A stretch of 64,000 bases of DNA from Cloacibacterium normanense (lineage in GTDB: Bacteria; Bacteroidota; Bacteroidia; Flavobacteriales; Weeksellaceae): the NCBI RefSeq assembly GCF_003860565.1, contig NZ_CP034157.1:1364001-1428000 (forward strand). Reading direction: 5' to 3'. The position numbers were made by a program, and so were the translations under genes. Positions within the stretch are counted from its first letter, which is position 1; each line of letters starts with the position of its first letter. Positions 26,641-35,445 of this stretch are shown here, one piece after another. The notes under the pieces were generated by a model that saw nothing but the letters and a program-made list of their open reading frames with translations, made no database searches and was not told where the DNA came from.

Positions 26641-26729
26641 TTATGCTTTTCATTTCACAAATAGATAATATATCTAGACTTTATTGAAAATTTGGCAATT
26701 TATAAATTGTTGCTCTCATCACTTTTGAT

Positions 26730-26737
26730 TATTTTTG
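26730..26737 (+). promoter_or_regulatory. -7 box for the E1 gene
   Basis: TATTTTTG with a TTG at 26707-26709, 20 bases upstream, before the ATG at 26754. Confidence 0.55.
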
Positions 26738-26753
26738 AGTTTAAACATTCCTT

Positions 26754-28733
26754 ATGAATTTCAACACCGAAAATCTTGATAAAGAAACACTACTCCACCT
26801 TTACAAAGCAATGGTTTTACCCAGAACCATAGAAGAAAAAATGCTCATTGCTTTACGACAAGGTAAAATTTCGAAATGGTTTTCTAGTTGGGGACAAGAA
26901 GCCACTTCTGTAGGTTCTGCTCTTGCGATGAACAAAGAAGAATACATCTTAACCATGCATAGAAATTTAGGTGTTTTTACTTCTAGGGAAATTCCACTAG
27001 ATAGACTTTTTTCTCAGTTTCAGGGAAAAATGAATGGTTTCACCAAAGGAAGAGACAGAAGTTTTCATTTCGGGACTCAGGAATTCAAAATTGTGGGAAT
27101 GATTTCTCATTTGGGTTCGCAAATGGGAGTTGCAGACGGAATTGCTCTTTCTCATTTATTGAATCAGGAAGAAAAATGCACACTGGTTTACACTGGTGAT
27201 GGTGGCGCTTCTGAAGGAGATTTCCACGAAGCTGTAAATACTGCCGCTGTTTGGAATTTGCCAGTCATCATCGTCGTTGAAAATAATCAGTGGGGACTTT
27301 CTACTCCATCTCGTGAACAGTTTAGATGCAAATCATTCGCAGATAAGGGAATTGGCTACGGAATAGAAGCCCATTCAATCAATGGAAATAACATTTTAGA
27401 AGTTTACCAGACTTTCAAAAATTTAGCAGAAAGCATCAGAAAAAATCCTAGGCCTATTTTGGTAGAGTGCAATACTTTTAGACTCAGAGGTCATGAAGAA
27501 GCTTCTGGAACGGCCTATTATCCAGAAGGAATGATTGAAGAATGGACAAAACAAGACCCAATTGCTAACTATGAACAATTCTTACTTTCTGAAGGAATTT
27601 TAAATCAAAATTTGATTGAAGAAATAAAAGAGTCCTATAAAAAACAAGTTGACGAAGCACTTGACCAAACCATCGCAGAACCAGAAATCATTCCGAATAA
27701 AAAAACGGAATTAGAAGATGTTTATGCGCCTTTTGATAATCAAGAAATCTTACCACAAAAATTACAAAACAGAGAAATAAGATTTATCGATGCGATTTCT
27801 GAAGCCATAGAAATTTCCATGAAAAACCATCCTAATCTTGTTTTGATGGGACAAGATATTGCAGAATATGGCGGCGCTTTTAAAATTACAGAGGGTTTTG
27901 TTGAAAAATTTGGTAAAAAAAGAGTGAGAAATACACCATTGTGCGAAGCAGCGATTGTAGGTTCTGGTTTGGGACTCAGCATTAATGGCTACAAGTCTAT
28001 GGTAGAAATGCAATTTGCAGATTTTGTAACGGAAGGTTTCAATCAAATCATCAATAATTTGGCAAAAACCCATTACAGATGGAACCAAAATGCTGATGTA
28101 GTGGTAAGAATGCCAACTGGAGCGGGAACTGGAGCGGGACCTTTTCACTCTCAAAGCAATGAAGCTTGGTTTACCAAAACTCCAGGACTGAAAATCGCTT
28201 ATCCTGCGTTTCCTGATGATGCAAAAGGTTTATTGATACAAAGTTTTGAAGACCCAAATCCAGTATTGTTTTTCGAACATAAAAAATTATACAGAAGTCT
28301 GAAAGGAAACGTTCCAGAAGGCTTCTACACTACTCCATTTGGTAAAGCCAGAAAAGTAAAAGAAGGCGAGGAACTTACGATTATTACTTACGGTTTAGGA
28401 GTTCACATTGCTTTAGAATTTGCAGAAAAAAATCCTGAAATTTCTTTAGAAATTATCGATTTAAGAACGCTGGTTCCACTCGATACTGAAACCATTTACG
28501 AATCAGTGAAAAAATGCAATAAAGTGATAATTCTGCACGAAGACACTTTAACTTGTGGTTTCGGGGCGGAACTTTCTGCATTGATTTCTGAACATTGTTT
28601 TGAGGATTTAGACGCTCCTATTTTACGTGTAGCTTCTATGGATACACCAATTCCATTCAACAAAAAGCTAGAAGACCAATTTATGCCCAATGAAGAATTG
28701 GCAGAAGCTGTAGAGAGAATTTTGAAATATTGA
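26754..28733 (+). CDS. Fused E1 alpha/beta subunit of a branched-chain 2-oxo acid dehydrogenase
   Basis: 659 residues joining both E1 subunits in one chain. The alpha half (1 to ~320) holds the thiamine diphosphate motif GDGGASEGDFHEA ... VENNQWGLSTP and the RGHEEASG segment near the phosphorylation-loop region. The beta half (from about 340, IRFIDAISEAIEISMKNHP) holds GQDIAEYGGAFKIT, the RMPTGAGTGAGPFHSQ loop and FFEHKKLYRSLKGNVPEG. It decarboxylates branched-chain 2-oxo acids and loads the acyl group on E2 lipoyl groups. Fused alpha/beta E1 is common in Bacteroidota. The E2 gene lies 2.7 kb upstream in the same orientation; no E3 gene is nearby. Confidence 0.92.
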   Translation: MNFNTENLDKETLLHLYKAMVLPRTIEEKMLIALRQGKISKWFSSWGQEATSVGSALAMNKEEYILTMHRNLGVFTSREIPLDRLFSQFQGKMNGFTKGRDRSFHFGTQEFKIVGMISHLGSQMGVADGIALSHLLNQEEKCTLVYTGDGGASEGDFHEAVNTAAVWNLPVIIVVENNQWGLSTPSREQFRCKSFADKGIGYGIEAHSINGNNILEVYQTFKNLAESIRKNPRPILVECNTFRLRGHEEASGTAYYPEGMIEEWTKQDPIANYEQFLLSEGILNQNLIEEIKESYKKQVDEALDQTIAEPEIIPNKKTELEDVYAPFDNQEILPQKLQNREIRFIDAISEAIEISMKNHPNLVLMGQDIAEYGGAFKITEGFVEKFGKKRVRNTPLCEAAIVGSGLGLSINGYKSMVEMQFADFVTEGFNQIINNLAKTHYRWNQNADVVVRMPTGAGTGAGPFHSQSNEAWFTKTPGLKIAYPAFPDDAKGLLIQSFEDPNPVLFFEHKKLYRSLKGNVPEGFYTTPFGKARKVKEGEELTIITYGLGVHIALEFAEKNPEISLEIIDLRTLVPLDTETIYESVKKCNKVIILHEDTLTCGFGAELSALISEHCFEDLDAPILRVASMDTPIPFNKKLEDQFMPNEELAEAVERILKY

Positions 28734-28747
28734 GAAGCTAGAAGTTT

Positions 28748-28859
28748 GATGTTGGATGTTAGATGTTAGATGTTAGATGTTAGATGATGGATGATGGATG
28801 ATGGATGATGGATGATGGATGATGGATGATGGATGTTGGATGATGGATTTCGGATGTTG
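28748..28859. repeat. Heptamer tandem array, 16 units of GATnnnn
   Basis: Sixteen uninterrupted 7-base units: one GATGTTG, four GATGTTA, seven GATGATG, then GATGTTG, GATGATG, GATTTCG and GATGTTG. It starts 15 bases after the E1 stop. Blocks of identical units suggest slipped-strand expansion, so the length may vary between strains. The false open frame on the other strand (repeating Ser-Ile-Ile-His-His-Pro-Ser) arises from it. Confidence 0.9.
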
Positions 28860-28865
28860 AAACTC

Positions 28866-29002
28866 GGAACTGTTTTGCGTGAGCGATTGCAGCGGAAATC
28901 CCACAGTGAAAATGGCGCGAGCGAAGCGAGCGTTAGTTTTCACGAGGAATTGCAGCGAAAAGCGCGGTATTTTTTTGCATGGAAAAAGCAAGGGAAAAAT
29001 AC
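28866..29002. repeat. G+C-rich mosaic palindromic block
   Basis: The rest of the 328-base gap before the DUF4197 gene. It contains a hairpin with arms GTGAAAA (28906-28912) and TTTTCAC (28937-28943) enclosing GCGAGCGAAGCGAGC, two related segments (GATTGCAGCGGAAATC and AATTGCAGCGAAAAGCGCGG), and an 8-base stem GTATTTTT/AAAAATAC (28967-28974 and 28995-29002). Base composition is much richer in G+C than the genes around it. It looks like several dispersed repeat modules placed side by side. No gene is seen. Confidence 0.65.
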
Positions 29003-29017
29003 ACGCCCAAAAAATTG

Positions 29018-29025
29018 TAACTTTG
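29018..29025 (+). promoter_or_regulatory. -7 box for the DUF4197 gene
   Basis: TAACTTTG, a full match, 36 bases before the ATG at 29062; it rules out the TTG at 29035 as a likely start. Confidence 0.5.
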
Positions 29026-29061
29026 GCTTGATATTTGAAAACTTCCCTTAAAAAGATTATT

Positions 29062-29739
29062 ATGAAAAAATATATTTTAGCAGCAGGATTAGCATTGGGT
29101 TCGGTGGGAATTATTGCCACTACCACACAATCTTGTATGACAATTGCCACTACAGTAGGACTTTCGGTTCTTAAAAAGATTTTAATTGGTGGCGTTTCTA
29201 AAGGTTTAGGAATTTTTAAAGATAAAAATAGTTTCTTGGGCAATGAATTGATTAATGCTGCACTTCCACAACAACTGAAAGACATTAATTCTACTCTAGA
29301 AAAATTAGGATTAAGCAATTTGGTTCAGAAGGAAAAAGGCTACATTGCAGATGCAGCTGCATTTGTTGCACCGATAGCAGAACCTATTTTAATCAATGCG
29401 ATTAATGATATGACTTCGGCAGAAGCTCAACAAATTGCACAAGGTGGAAGCGGCGCTGCTACAGCTTATCTTAAACAAAAAACCAGTGCACAACTCATGG
29501 CCGCGATTGCGCCAAAAGTAGATGCGAAACTCAATGAATACGGTATTGTAAGAAGTGTAAATCTTGCTTTACAAGGAAATAATTTGCTTGGCGGTTTGTT
29601 AGGAAATCAAAATTCTAATTCTTCTGCAAGTTTAAGTTTGAGCAATTTAGCAGCTGAACAAATGGTGAATGGACTGTTCAACATTGTAGAAAATTACGAA
29701 AAAACCAATCCAGAAAATCCTATGAATATTTTGAAATAG
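29062..29739 (+). CDS. DUF4197 family exported protein
   Basis: 225 residues from the ATG at 29062; the longer frame from TTG at 29035 begins about 10 bases after the promoter box and adds a non-signal segment. The N-terminus is a signal peptide with a Cys at TTTQSC, a possible lipobox-like end. The body matches DUF4197: LPQQLKDINSTLEKLGL, AAAFVAPIAEPILINAINDMTSAEAQQI, GGSGAATAYLKQKTSAQL and the end MVNGLFNIVENYEKTNPENP. The family is periplasmic or outer-membrane associated and of unknown function. It is a single-gene unit closed by a terminator. Confidence 0.8.
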   Translation: MKKYILAAGLALGSVGIIATTTQSCMTIATTVGLSVLKKILIGGVSKGLGIFKDKNSFLGNELINAALPQQLKDINSTLEKLGLSNLVQKEKGYIADAAAFVAPIAEPILINAINDMTSAEAQQIAQGGSGAATAYLKQKTSAQLMAAIAPKVDAKLNEYGIVRSVNLALQGNNLLGGLLGNQNSNSSASLSLSNLAAEQMVNGLFNIVENYEKTNPENPMNILK

Positions 29740-29763
29740 AGGTTTTCAATATCATGATATGTA

Positions 29764-29793
29764 AAATCAATTGCGAGCTATTGCAATTGATTT
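29764..29793 (+). terminator. Terminator of the DUF4197 gene
   Basis: Perfect 11-base arms AAATCAATTGC/GCAATTGATTT, 8-base loop, then T-run. The right arm also supplies the TTG (29781-29783) at the correct spacing upstream of the next promoter box. Confidence 0.85.
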
Positions 29794-29803
29794 TTTTGTG
29801 TAT

Positions 29804-29811
29804 TACTTTTG
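29804..29811 (+). promoter_or_regulatory. -7 box for the ABC/HlyD/TolC exporter operon
   Basis: TACTTTTG, 18 bases before the ATG at 29829, with a TTG 20 bases upstream inside the preceding terminator hairpin. Confidence 0.55.
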
Positions 29812-29828
29812 ACAAAATTTAAAACACA

Positions 29829-31484
29829 ATGACGGCAAAAGAGCAAGGAAAAAGGCTTCTGAAGTATATAACTAAAGAAAGAAAAGATGTTCTCAATATT
29901 TACTTTTATGCCATATTAAGTGGTCTGGTTCAGTTGAGTTTACCACTGGGAATACAAGCCATCATCAGTTTTGCGATGGGTGCAACTATGGTTACTTCTA
30001 TTTATATTCTCATTGCATTTGTAGTTCTCGGAACTTGGTTGGTAGGATTTTTCAGGGTTAAAGTAATGGAAATAATTGAAAAAATTCAACAAAAAATATT
30101 CGTAGAATATGCCATCTCTTTTTCGGAAACTTTACCAAAAATAAAACTCGAAAAGACCAATCAATATTACTTACCAGAACTTATCAATCGTTTTTTTGAC
30201 ACCCAAAATTTACAAAAAGGAATTTCTAAAATTCTGCTCGAAATTCCGACTGCTATTATTCATATTTTATTTGGGATCATTCTACTCTCTTTTTATCACC
30301 CATGGTTTTTAGCTTTTGGAGCAATTGTATTGTTAGGAGTCGTTTTGATTTTTAATTATACTTCAGAAAAAGGGATAGAAACAAGTTTAATCGAAAGTGA
30401 TAAGAAATATTTTGTCGCATCTTGGTTAGAAGATATTGCCAGTTCGGTAAAATCTTTCAAAACCAATAAACACACCAACCTTCACCTTAGAGAAACGGAT
30501 GACAGACTTCTGGATTATCTAAGTTACAGAACGCATCATTTCAAAGTTCTATTATTTCAATATAAAACCATTATTTTCTTCAAAGTTTTGATTACACTGG
30601 TTATGTTAGTAATCGGAACCTATCTATTGGTCAATCAAAAGCTAAATATTGGTGCGTTTATCGCTGCTGAAATTGTAGTGCTTACCATTTTAACCGCAGT
30701 AGAAAAACTCATCAAAAGTTTAGAAAGTTATTATGATGTCATTACGGCGCTCAGCAAACTTTCTAAGGTTACAGATTTACCGCTAGAAAATGAAACAAAC
30801 GACATTATCCATATCAAAGATGATATTCAATCTATTGAATTTAAAAATGTTTCTTTTGGTTTTGGAGATGAAGACATTCTGAAAAATTTAAATTTCAAAG
30901 TTCAACCAAGTAGCATCAATGTGATTTCGGGAGAGCTTTCTTCAGGAAAATCACTGCTCATCAATCTGATGTCTGGGATTTACGCCCCTACTTCTGGACA
31001 TATTTTATACAATGATGTTTCTTCTAAAAATTTAACTCAAGACCAAATCAGAAGAGGAATCAGTATTCACACAGATGATATAGATGTTTTCAAAGGAACA
31101 ATACTGGAAAATATTCAACTGGGAAATGAAAAAATAACCGTAGAAAAAATCAATCATATTGCTCAAAAAATAGGAATTGATGATTTCGGGACTAAGTTTA
31201 CCAACGGATTTTTGACCAAAATTCAAGATGGAAACTCTCAACTTTCTTACAGCAATAAGAAAATAATCCTTCTGCTAAGAGCTCTTGCTACGGATAATAA
31301 AATCATCATTTTAGAAGATCCTTATGATGGACTTTCTAAAGAAATCAAAGAAAAAATGATAGCGTTTTTACAAGAATTAGCCAAGGAAAAAACCATTATT
31401 GTGGTTACTCAAGATGATGACTTTATCCAAAAAGCTCATCAACATTTTCACATGATTAATGGTCAATTAGAAACTAAAAAATAA
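29829..31484 (+). CDS. ABC exporter (membrane + ATPase domains) with degenerate ATPase motifs
   Basis: 551 residues: an exporter-type membrane domain (about 1-320, several hydrophobic helices such as LSGLVQLSLPLGIQAIISF) joined to a nucleotide-binding domain. Walker A is intact (GELSSGKS, 368-375). Three other motifs are not: the signature LSGGQ is LSYSN (472-476), Walker B reads IIILED with Glu496-Asp497 in place of Asp-Glu, and the H-loop His is Gln528 (VVTQD). It looks like the inner-membrane part of a type 1 secretion system (no peptidase domain), and HlyD and TolC genes follow directly. The export substrate is not encoded nearby in any form I recognise. ATP hydrolysis may be slow or absent. 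Confidence 0.85.
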   Translation: MTAKEQGKRLLKYITKERKDVLNIYFYAILSGLVQLSLPLGIQAIISFAMGATMVTSIYILIAFVVLGTWLVGFFRVKVMEIIEKIQQKIFVEYAISFSETLPKIKLEKTNQYYLPELINRFFDTQNLQKGISKILLEIPTAIIHILFGIILLSFYHPWFLAFGAIVLLGVVLIFNYTSEKGIETSLIESDKKYFVASWLEDIASSVKSFKTNKHTNLHLRETDDRLLDYLSYRTHHFKVLLFQYKTIIFFKVLITLVMLVIGTYLLVNQKLNIGAFIAAEIVVLTILTAVEKLIKSLESYYDVITALSKLSKVTDLPLENETNDIIHIKDDIQSIEFKNVSFGFGDEDILKNLNFKVQPSSINVISGELSSGKSLLINLMSGIYAPTSGHILYNDVSSKNLTQDQIRRGISIHTDDIDVFKGTILENIQLGNEKITVEKINHIAQKIGIDDFGTKFTNGFLTKIQDGNSQLSYSNKKIILLLRALATDNKIIILEDPYDGLSKEIKEKMIAFLQELAKEKTIIVVTQDDDFIQKAHQHFHMINGQLETKK

Positions 31485-31488
31485 AACG

Positions 31489-32790
31489 ATGCAACTCAAA
31501 TCACTCGAAAATATTTATCATATCAATAAGAAATCAAATGTTGCCAAATGGTTTTTATTTACTTTTTTAGCATTTGTTTTCATTATGTTTTTGCCTTGGA
31601 CTCAGAATATTAAAACTCAAGGAAATGTTAATACTTTATTTCAGGAACAAAGACCTCAAAAACTGAACTCTCCTATTCCTGGAAGAATCATCAAATGGTA
31701 CGTGAAAAACGGAGATGTCGTAAAAAAAGGCGATACCATTCTTCAAATTTCTGAAATTAAAGACGATTATCTAGACCCACTTTTGGTAGAAAGAACTCAG
31801 GAACAAGTTCAAGCCAAAAAAGGTGTGAGAGAATACTATAATGCCAAAATTTCTACCACAGAAAACCAAATTGCAGCCATTTCTACTGCTAAAGATTTGA
31901 AACTGAATCAAATTAAAATTAAAATTGCTCAGTTACAGAATAAATTAAAAGCAGAACAAGCCGAACTTACCGCCGTAAACAACGAATTAAAAATTGCTCA
32001 AGACCAGCTTAATCGTCAGAATAAAATGTATGAAGAAGGTTTGGTTTCTCTTACTCAGTTGCAACAACGAAATGTAAGTTATCAGAATGCTCTTGCCAAG
32101 AAAACGTCTGCGGAGAATAAATTGGCACAAACCCAACAAGAAATCACGGCTCAAAACATAGAACAAAACGCTGTTATTCAAGAATATACAGAAAAATTAA
32201 GCAAAACTGAAGGCGATCGTTTCCAAAGTATGGGACAAGTTGCAGGAAGCACTGGTGACATCGCAAAATTAGAAAATCAAGTGGCAACCTATAAAGTGAG
32301 AAAAGGTTTGTATTACATTTTGGCAACGCAAGACGGACAAATTACACAACTCACGAAAGCCGGAATTGGCGAAATTGTAAAAGATGCAGAAACCATCGGA
32401 ATTATTGTTCCGAAAACGATAGATTACATAGCAGAAATTTATGTAAAACCTGTTGACTTACCGCTGATTAGAGAAAATCAAAAAGTAATGCTCACTTTCG
32501 ACGGATTTCCTGCGATTGTTTTCTCAGGTTGGCCTAATTCTAGCTACGGAACTTTTTCTGGAAAAATTATTGCCATAGAAAATTCCATCAGTGAAAACGG
32601 TTTGTTTAAAGCGATTGTTGCCGAAGATAAAACTCAAAAAAGATGGCCTCCCAACATGAAAATCGGAACAGGAGCCAGTGGAATTGCCATTCTGAATGAT
32701 GTGCCGATTTGGTACGAAATATGGAGAAATATCAATGGTTTTCCGCCAGATTATTATCAAGTAAACACCCAAAAGAATGAGAAAAAATAA
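31489..32790 (+). CDS. HlyD family periplasmic adaptor
   Basis: 433 residues. One N-terminal membrane segment (about 20-40, WFLFTFLAFVFIMFLPW), a lipoyl-like half-motif (LNSPIPGRIIKWYVKNGDVV), a long alpha-helical hairpin (about 100-250, LNQIKIKIAQLQNKLKAEQ and following coiled-coil) and a C-terminal beta domain (DLPLIRENQKVMLTFDGFPA). It links an inner-membrane exporter to a TolC-type channel. Starts 4 bases after the ABC gene and overlaps the TolC gene by 14 bases, so the three proteins are made together. Confidence 0.9.
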   Translation: MQLKSLENIYHINKKSNVAKWFLFTFLAFVFIMFLPWTQNIKTQGNVNTLFQEQRPQKLNSPIPGRIIKWYVKNGDVVKKGDTILQISEIKDDYLDPLLVERTQEQVQAKKGVREYYNAKISTTENQIAAISTAKDLKLNQIKIKIAQLQNKLKAEQAELTAVNNELKIAQDQLNRQNKMYEEGLVSLTQLQQRNVSYQNALAKKTSAENKLAQTQQEITAQNIEQNAVIQEYTEKLSKTEGDRFQSMGQVAGSTGDIAKLENQVATYKVRKGLYYILATQDGQITQLTKAGIGEIVKDAETIGIIVPKTIDYIAEIYVKPVDLPLIRENQKVMLTFDGFPAIVFSGWPNSSYGTFSGKIIAIENSISENGLFKAIVAEDKTQKRWPPNMKIGTGASGIAILNDVPIWYEIWRNINGFPPDYYQVNTQKNEKK

Positions 32791-34174
32791 AATTTTATTG
32801 CTTATTTTTCTTTTCACGTCTTATCATTTTTTCGCTCAAGATTCTATTGCTTTGAGCTATGAAAATTATATTTCTTGGGTTCAAAAAAACCATCCAATTA
32901 TTAAAATTTCTGATTGGGAAAAAAATATTGCTCAAAATAATATTTTGAAAGCCAAAGCTTTACTTGACCCAAATATTTCTGCAAAAATTGGCGAGAAAAA
33001 AATAGACAACACGCTTTATTACAGTCAAAAAAACATAGAACTGAATCTCCCAACTTGGTACGGGATAGATTTCAACATTGGCACCAATGATTTGACTGGA
33101 AATAAACTAAATAATGAAGAAACAAAAGGCGTTCTGAATCATGTAGGAATAAGCATTCCGCTTGCGAGAGATTTGGTTTACAATAAAAGAAGAACTGCCA
33201 TTCAGCAATCGAAAAATTTCAGCAAAATGACCTTTTACGAGCAAGAAATGCTCAAAAATGAAATCCTTTTGGAAGCAAATTTCAGTTTTTGGGAATGGGT
33301 GAAAAATTACGAAATTTTAGAATTGAACAAAAAGGTTCTTGACCTCAACAAAAAAAGATATCAATTGGTCAAAAAATCATTTGAGTTGGGAGAAAGACCA
33401 GCCATAGATACCGTAGAAGCTTTCACGCAACTGCAAAGTTTCGAAGCCAAAACCATAGAATATCAGAACAAGTTTAATATTTCTACCATAGAACTTTCAC
33501 AATTTCTTTGGAAAGAAAACGGTGAAAATTACAATCTTCCGTTATTTACCAAACCAAGTGAACAACTGAACACTCAGTTTACCCAAGATTACTTTATCAT
33601 CACCGAGAAACTTTTACAAAATATTGATACACAATATGCGCTGAATTATTATTTTGAAAAATCTAAATCTTTGGAACTGGAAAGGAAACTAAAATGGCAA
33701 AATTTTCTTCCTAAAATCAATTTCAATTACAATTTGTACAATAAAGAGTTTAAAAATCAGGACATTCTGCCACTTTTTGACAACAATTATCAATATGGTA
33801 TAAAATTGGAGTTACCCATATTCATGAGAGAAGCTCGTGCTGATTATCAAAACATTAAGCTGAAAATTCTCCAGAATAATGAGAATATAAAATTTAAAAA
33901 TCAAGAATTAAAAACCAAAATACAGACTTACAATGCAGAAATGAGCAATTTCTTATCTTTAACTCAAAATAATGAATCGCTCATTGAGAATTATAAAAGG
34001 CTTTTAAAAGCCGAAGAAATTAAATTTTCTAATGGTGAAAGTTCACTTTTCTTAATTAACAGCAGAGAAAACAAACTATTAGAAACTCAAGAAAAATTTC
34101 TAGAACTGAAAGCCAAAACGATTAAAACTTATTTTAAACTGAACTGGCTGGAAAACAACACTTTAAAACAATGA
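32777..34174 (+). CDS. TolC family outer membrane channel
   Basis: 465 residues. A signal peptide (LLIFLFTSYHFFAQ) precedes a protein made almost entirely of long helices with the repeat pattern of outer membrane efflux proteins. The WKENG and KINFNYNLYNKEF segments mark the beta-barrel strands. It would form the trimeric exit duct for the exporter encoded upstream. It overlaps the HlyD gene by 14 bases and the DUF493 gene by 4, so the run is one transcription unit. Confidence 0.88.
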   Translation: MRKNKILLLIFLFTSYHFFAQDSIALSYENYISWVQKNHPIIKISDWEKNIAQNNILKAKALLDPNISAKIGEKKIDNTLYYSQKNIELNLPTWYGIDFNIGTNDLTGNKLNNEETKGVLNHVGISIPLARDLVYNKRRTAIQQSKNFSKMTFYEQEMLKNEILLEANFSFWEWVKNYEILELNKKVLDLNKKRYQLVKKSFELGERPAIDTVEAFTQLQSFEAKTIEYQNKFNISTIELSQFLWKENGENYNLPLFTKPSEQLNTQFTQDYFIITEKLLQNIDTQYALNYYFEKSKSLELERKLKWQNFLPKINFNYNLYNKEFKNQDILPLFDNNYQYGIKLELPIFMREARADYQNIKLKILQNNENIKFKNQELKTKIQTYNAEMSNFLSLTQNNESLIENYKRLLKAEEIKFSNGESSLFLINSRENKLLETQEKFLELKAKTIKTYFKLNWLENNTLKQ

Positions 34175-34479
34175 TAGAAGTAACAGGAAACGAACCATTT
34201 GATGAACAAGCAGAATTTTATGCTTCTTTAAAAATAAATTTAGAGAAAAATCACAATTTCCCTGAAGATTATCTTTATAAATTCATCATTGTCAATAATC
34301 AAGAAAAGCTTACAGAAATTTATAAGGTTTTTGACGGCACCAAAAATACTTTTTCTACCAGAGAAAGCAGTAACGGAAAATACATCAGTATTACCATACA
34401 ATGTTTCGTACTGGATGCGGAACATGTGATCAGACTTTATCAGGAAGTTGCCAAAATTGAAGGCGTAATTATGTTGTAA
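34171..34479 (+). CDS. DUF493 family protein (YbeD-like)
   Basis: 102 residues of the DUF493 type: a small ferredoxin-like fold similar to ACT domains, with FPEDYLYKFIIVNNQEKL and the SSNGKYISITIQCFV strand followed by AEHVIRLYQEVAKIEGVIML. The molecular role of DUF493 is not known. Its start overlaps the tolC stop (ATGA), so it is co-expressed with the exporter genes although no functional tie is established. Confidence 0.88.
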   Translation: MIEVTGNEPFDEQAEFYASLKINLEKNHNFPEDYLYKFIIVNNQEKLTEIYKVFDGTKNTFSTRESSNGKYISITIQCFVLDAEHVIRLYQEVAKIEGVIML

Positions 34480-34487
34480 TAATAGTG

Positions 34488-34508
34488 GATGAAGGATGAT
34501 GGATGATT
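34488..34508. repeat. Short heptamer run, 3 units of GATnnnn
   Basis: GATGAAG, GATGATG, GATGATT directly after the DUF493 stop, the same unit and phase as the 16-unit array at 28748-28859. Confidence 0.6.
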
Positions 34509-34530
34509 TATAAATTTTGAAATTTAACTT

Positions 34531-35430
34531 ATGAAAATTTTAGTAACAGGAGCCACTGGTTTAATCGGGAAATACTTAGTTCGAAAACTAAAAGAAATAG
34601 GTCATGAAATTGTAATTTTGACCAGAAAAAAAACGGGAAAACCTAATGAATTTCAATGGAATCCAGATCAAAATTTCATAGAAGATGCTGCTTTTGAAAA
34701 CATAGAAGCCATCATTCATTTAGCGGGTGCTACCATTGCCAAAAGATGGACAAAAGAATACAAAAAAGAACTTTACAGCTCTAGAATTAATGCTGCTAAT
34801 CTTCTTAAATCTTACTGCGAAAAGCATCAAATCAAACTAAAAAGCTTTATCTCAGCTTCTGGAATTAATTATTACGGAACGTATACCAGCGATGAAATCC
34901 TCACTGAAAACTCTCCCATCAAAAAACTAGATTTTTTGGCTGAACTTTCAGTGGATTGGGAAAAATCTGCTTATCAATTTTCTGAAATTTCAGAACGTGT
35001 GGTTTGCTTAAGAACAGCAATGGTTTTGGCAAAAGAAGGCGGAAGTTTTGTTCCATTGAAAAAATTGACGGATTTCAACTTGGCTTCACCTGTAGGAACA
35101 GGAAAACAATGGATGAACTGGATTCACATAGAAGATTTGGCAAATATGTATGTAGAAGCGATAGAAAACCCTCAATACAATGGAAGTTACAACGCTGTAG
35201 CAGATGAAACCGTTACCAATGAAACTTTCATGAAAAGCATGGCTCAAAAATCAAATAAATTTTTCTTGCCTATTCCTGTTCCAGCATTTATGATGAAACT
35301 CATTATGGGAGAAATGTCTTCTATTATTTTAGAGGGAAGCAGAGCGTCAAACGAGAAAATAAAATCCACAGGATTTACTTTTAAATACCCGAATTTAAAT
35401 CATGCCTTGGAAGATTTAATCAACCAATAA
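34531..35430 (+). CDS. TIGR01777 family epimerase/oxidoreductase-like protein (SDR39U1 type)
   Basis: 299 residues. N-terminal Rossmann loop VTGATGLIGKYLVRKL (4-19), LAGATIAKRWTKEYKKELY (the family hallmark with R-W-T), then ISASGINYYG and GKQWMNWIHIEDLANMY. Extended SDR proteins of this family bind NAD(P) and are implicated in cell division or carotenoid/photoprotection clusters in some species; the reaction is not known. It is a separate unit from the DUF493 gene (51 bases apart, with a heptamer run) and is closed by a two-way terminator. Confidence 0.9.
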   Translation: MKILVTGATGLIGKYLVRKLKEIGHEIVILTRKKTGKPNEFQWNPDQNFIEDAAFENIEAIIHLAGATIAKRWTKEYKKELYSSRINAANLLKSYCEKHQIKLKSFISASGINYYGTYTSDEILTENSPIKKLDFLAELSVDWEKSAYQFSEISERVVCLRTAMVLAKEGGSFVPLKKLTDFNLASPVGTGKQWMNWIHIEDLANMYVEAIENPQYNGSYNAVADETVTNETFMKSMAQKSNKFFLPIPVPAFMMKLIMGEMSSIILEGSRASNEKIKSTGFTFKYPNLNHALEDLINQ

Positions 35431-35445
35431 AAAACTTTAAATCAA

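Noticed and set aside
28748-28859. Possible CRISPR array
   Set aside because: Units are 7 bases with no spacers between them, and no cas genes are present.
28773-29318. Open frame of 181 codons on the minus strand with repeating Ser-Ile-Ile-His-His-Pro-Ser
   Set aside because: It is the reverse translation of the GATnnnn heptamer array continued through the G+C-rich repeat block and antisense to the DUF4197 gene; no independent coding signal.
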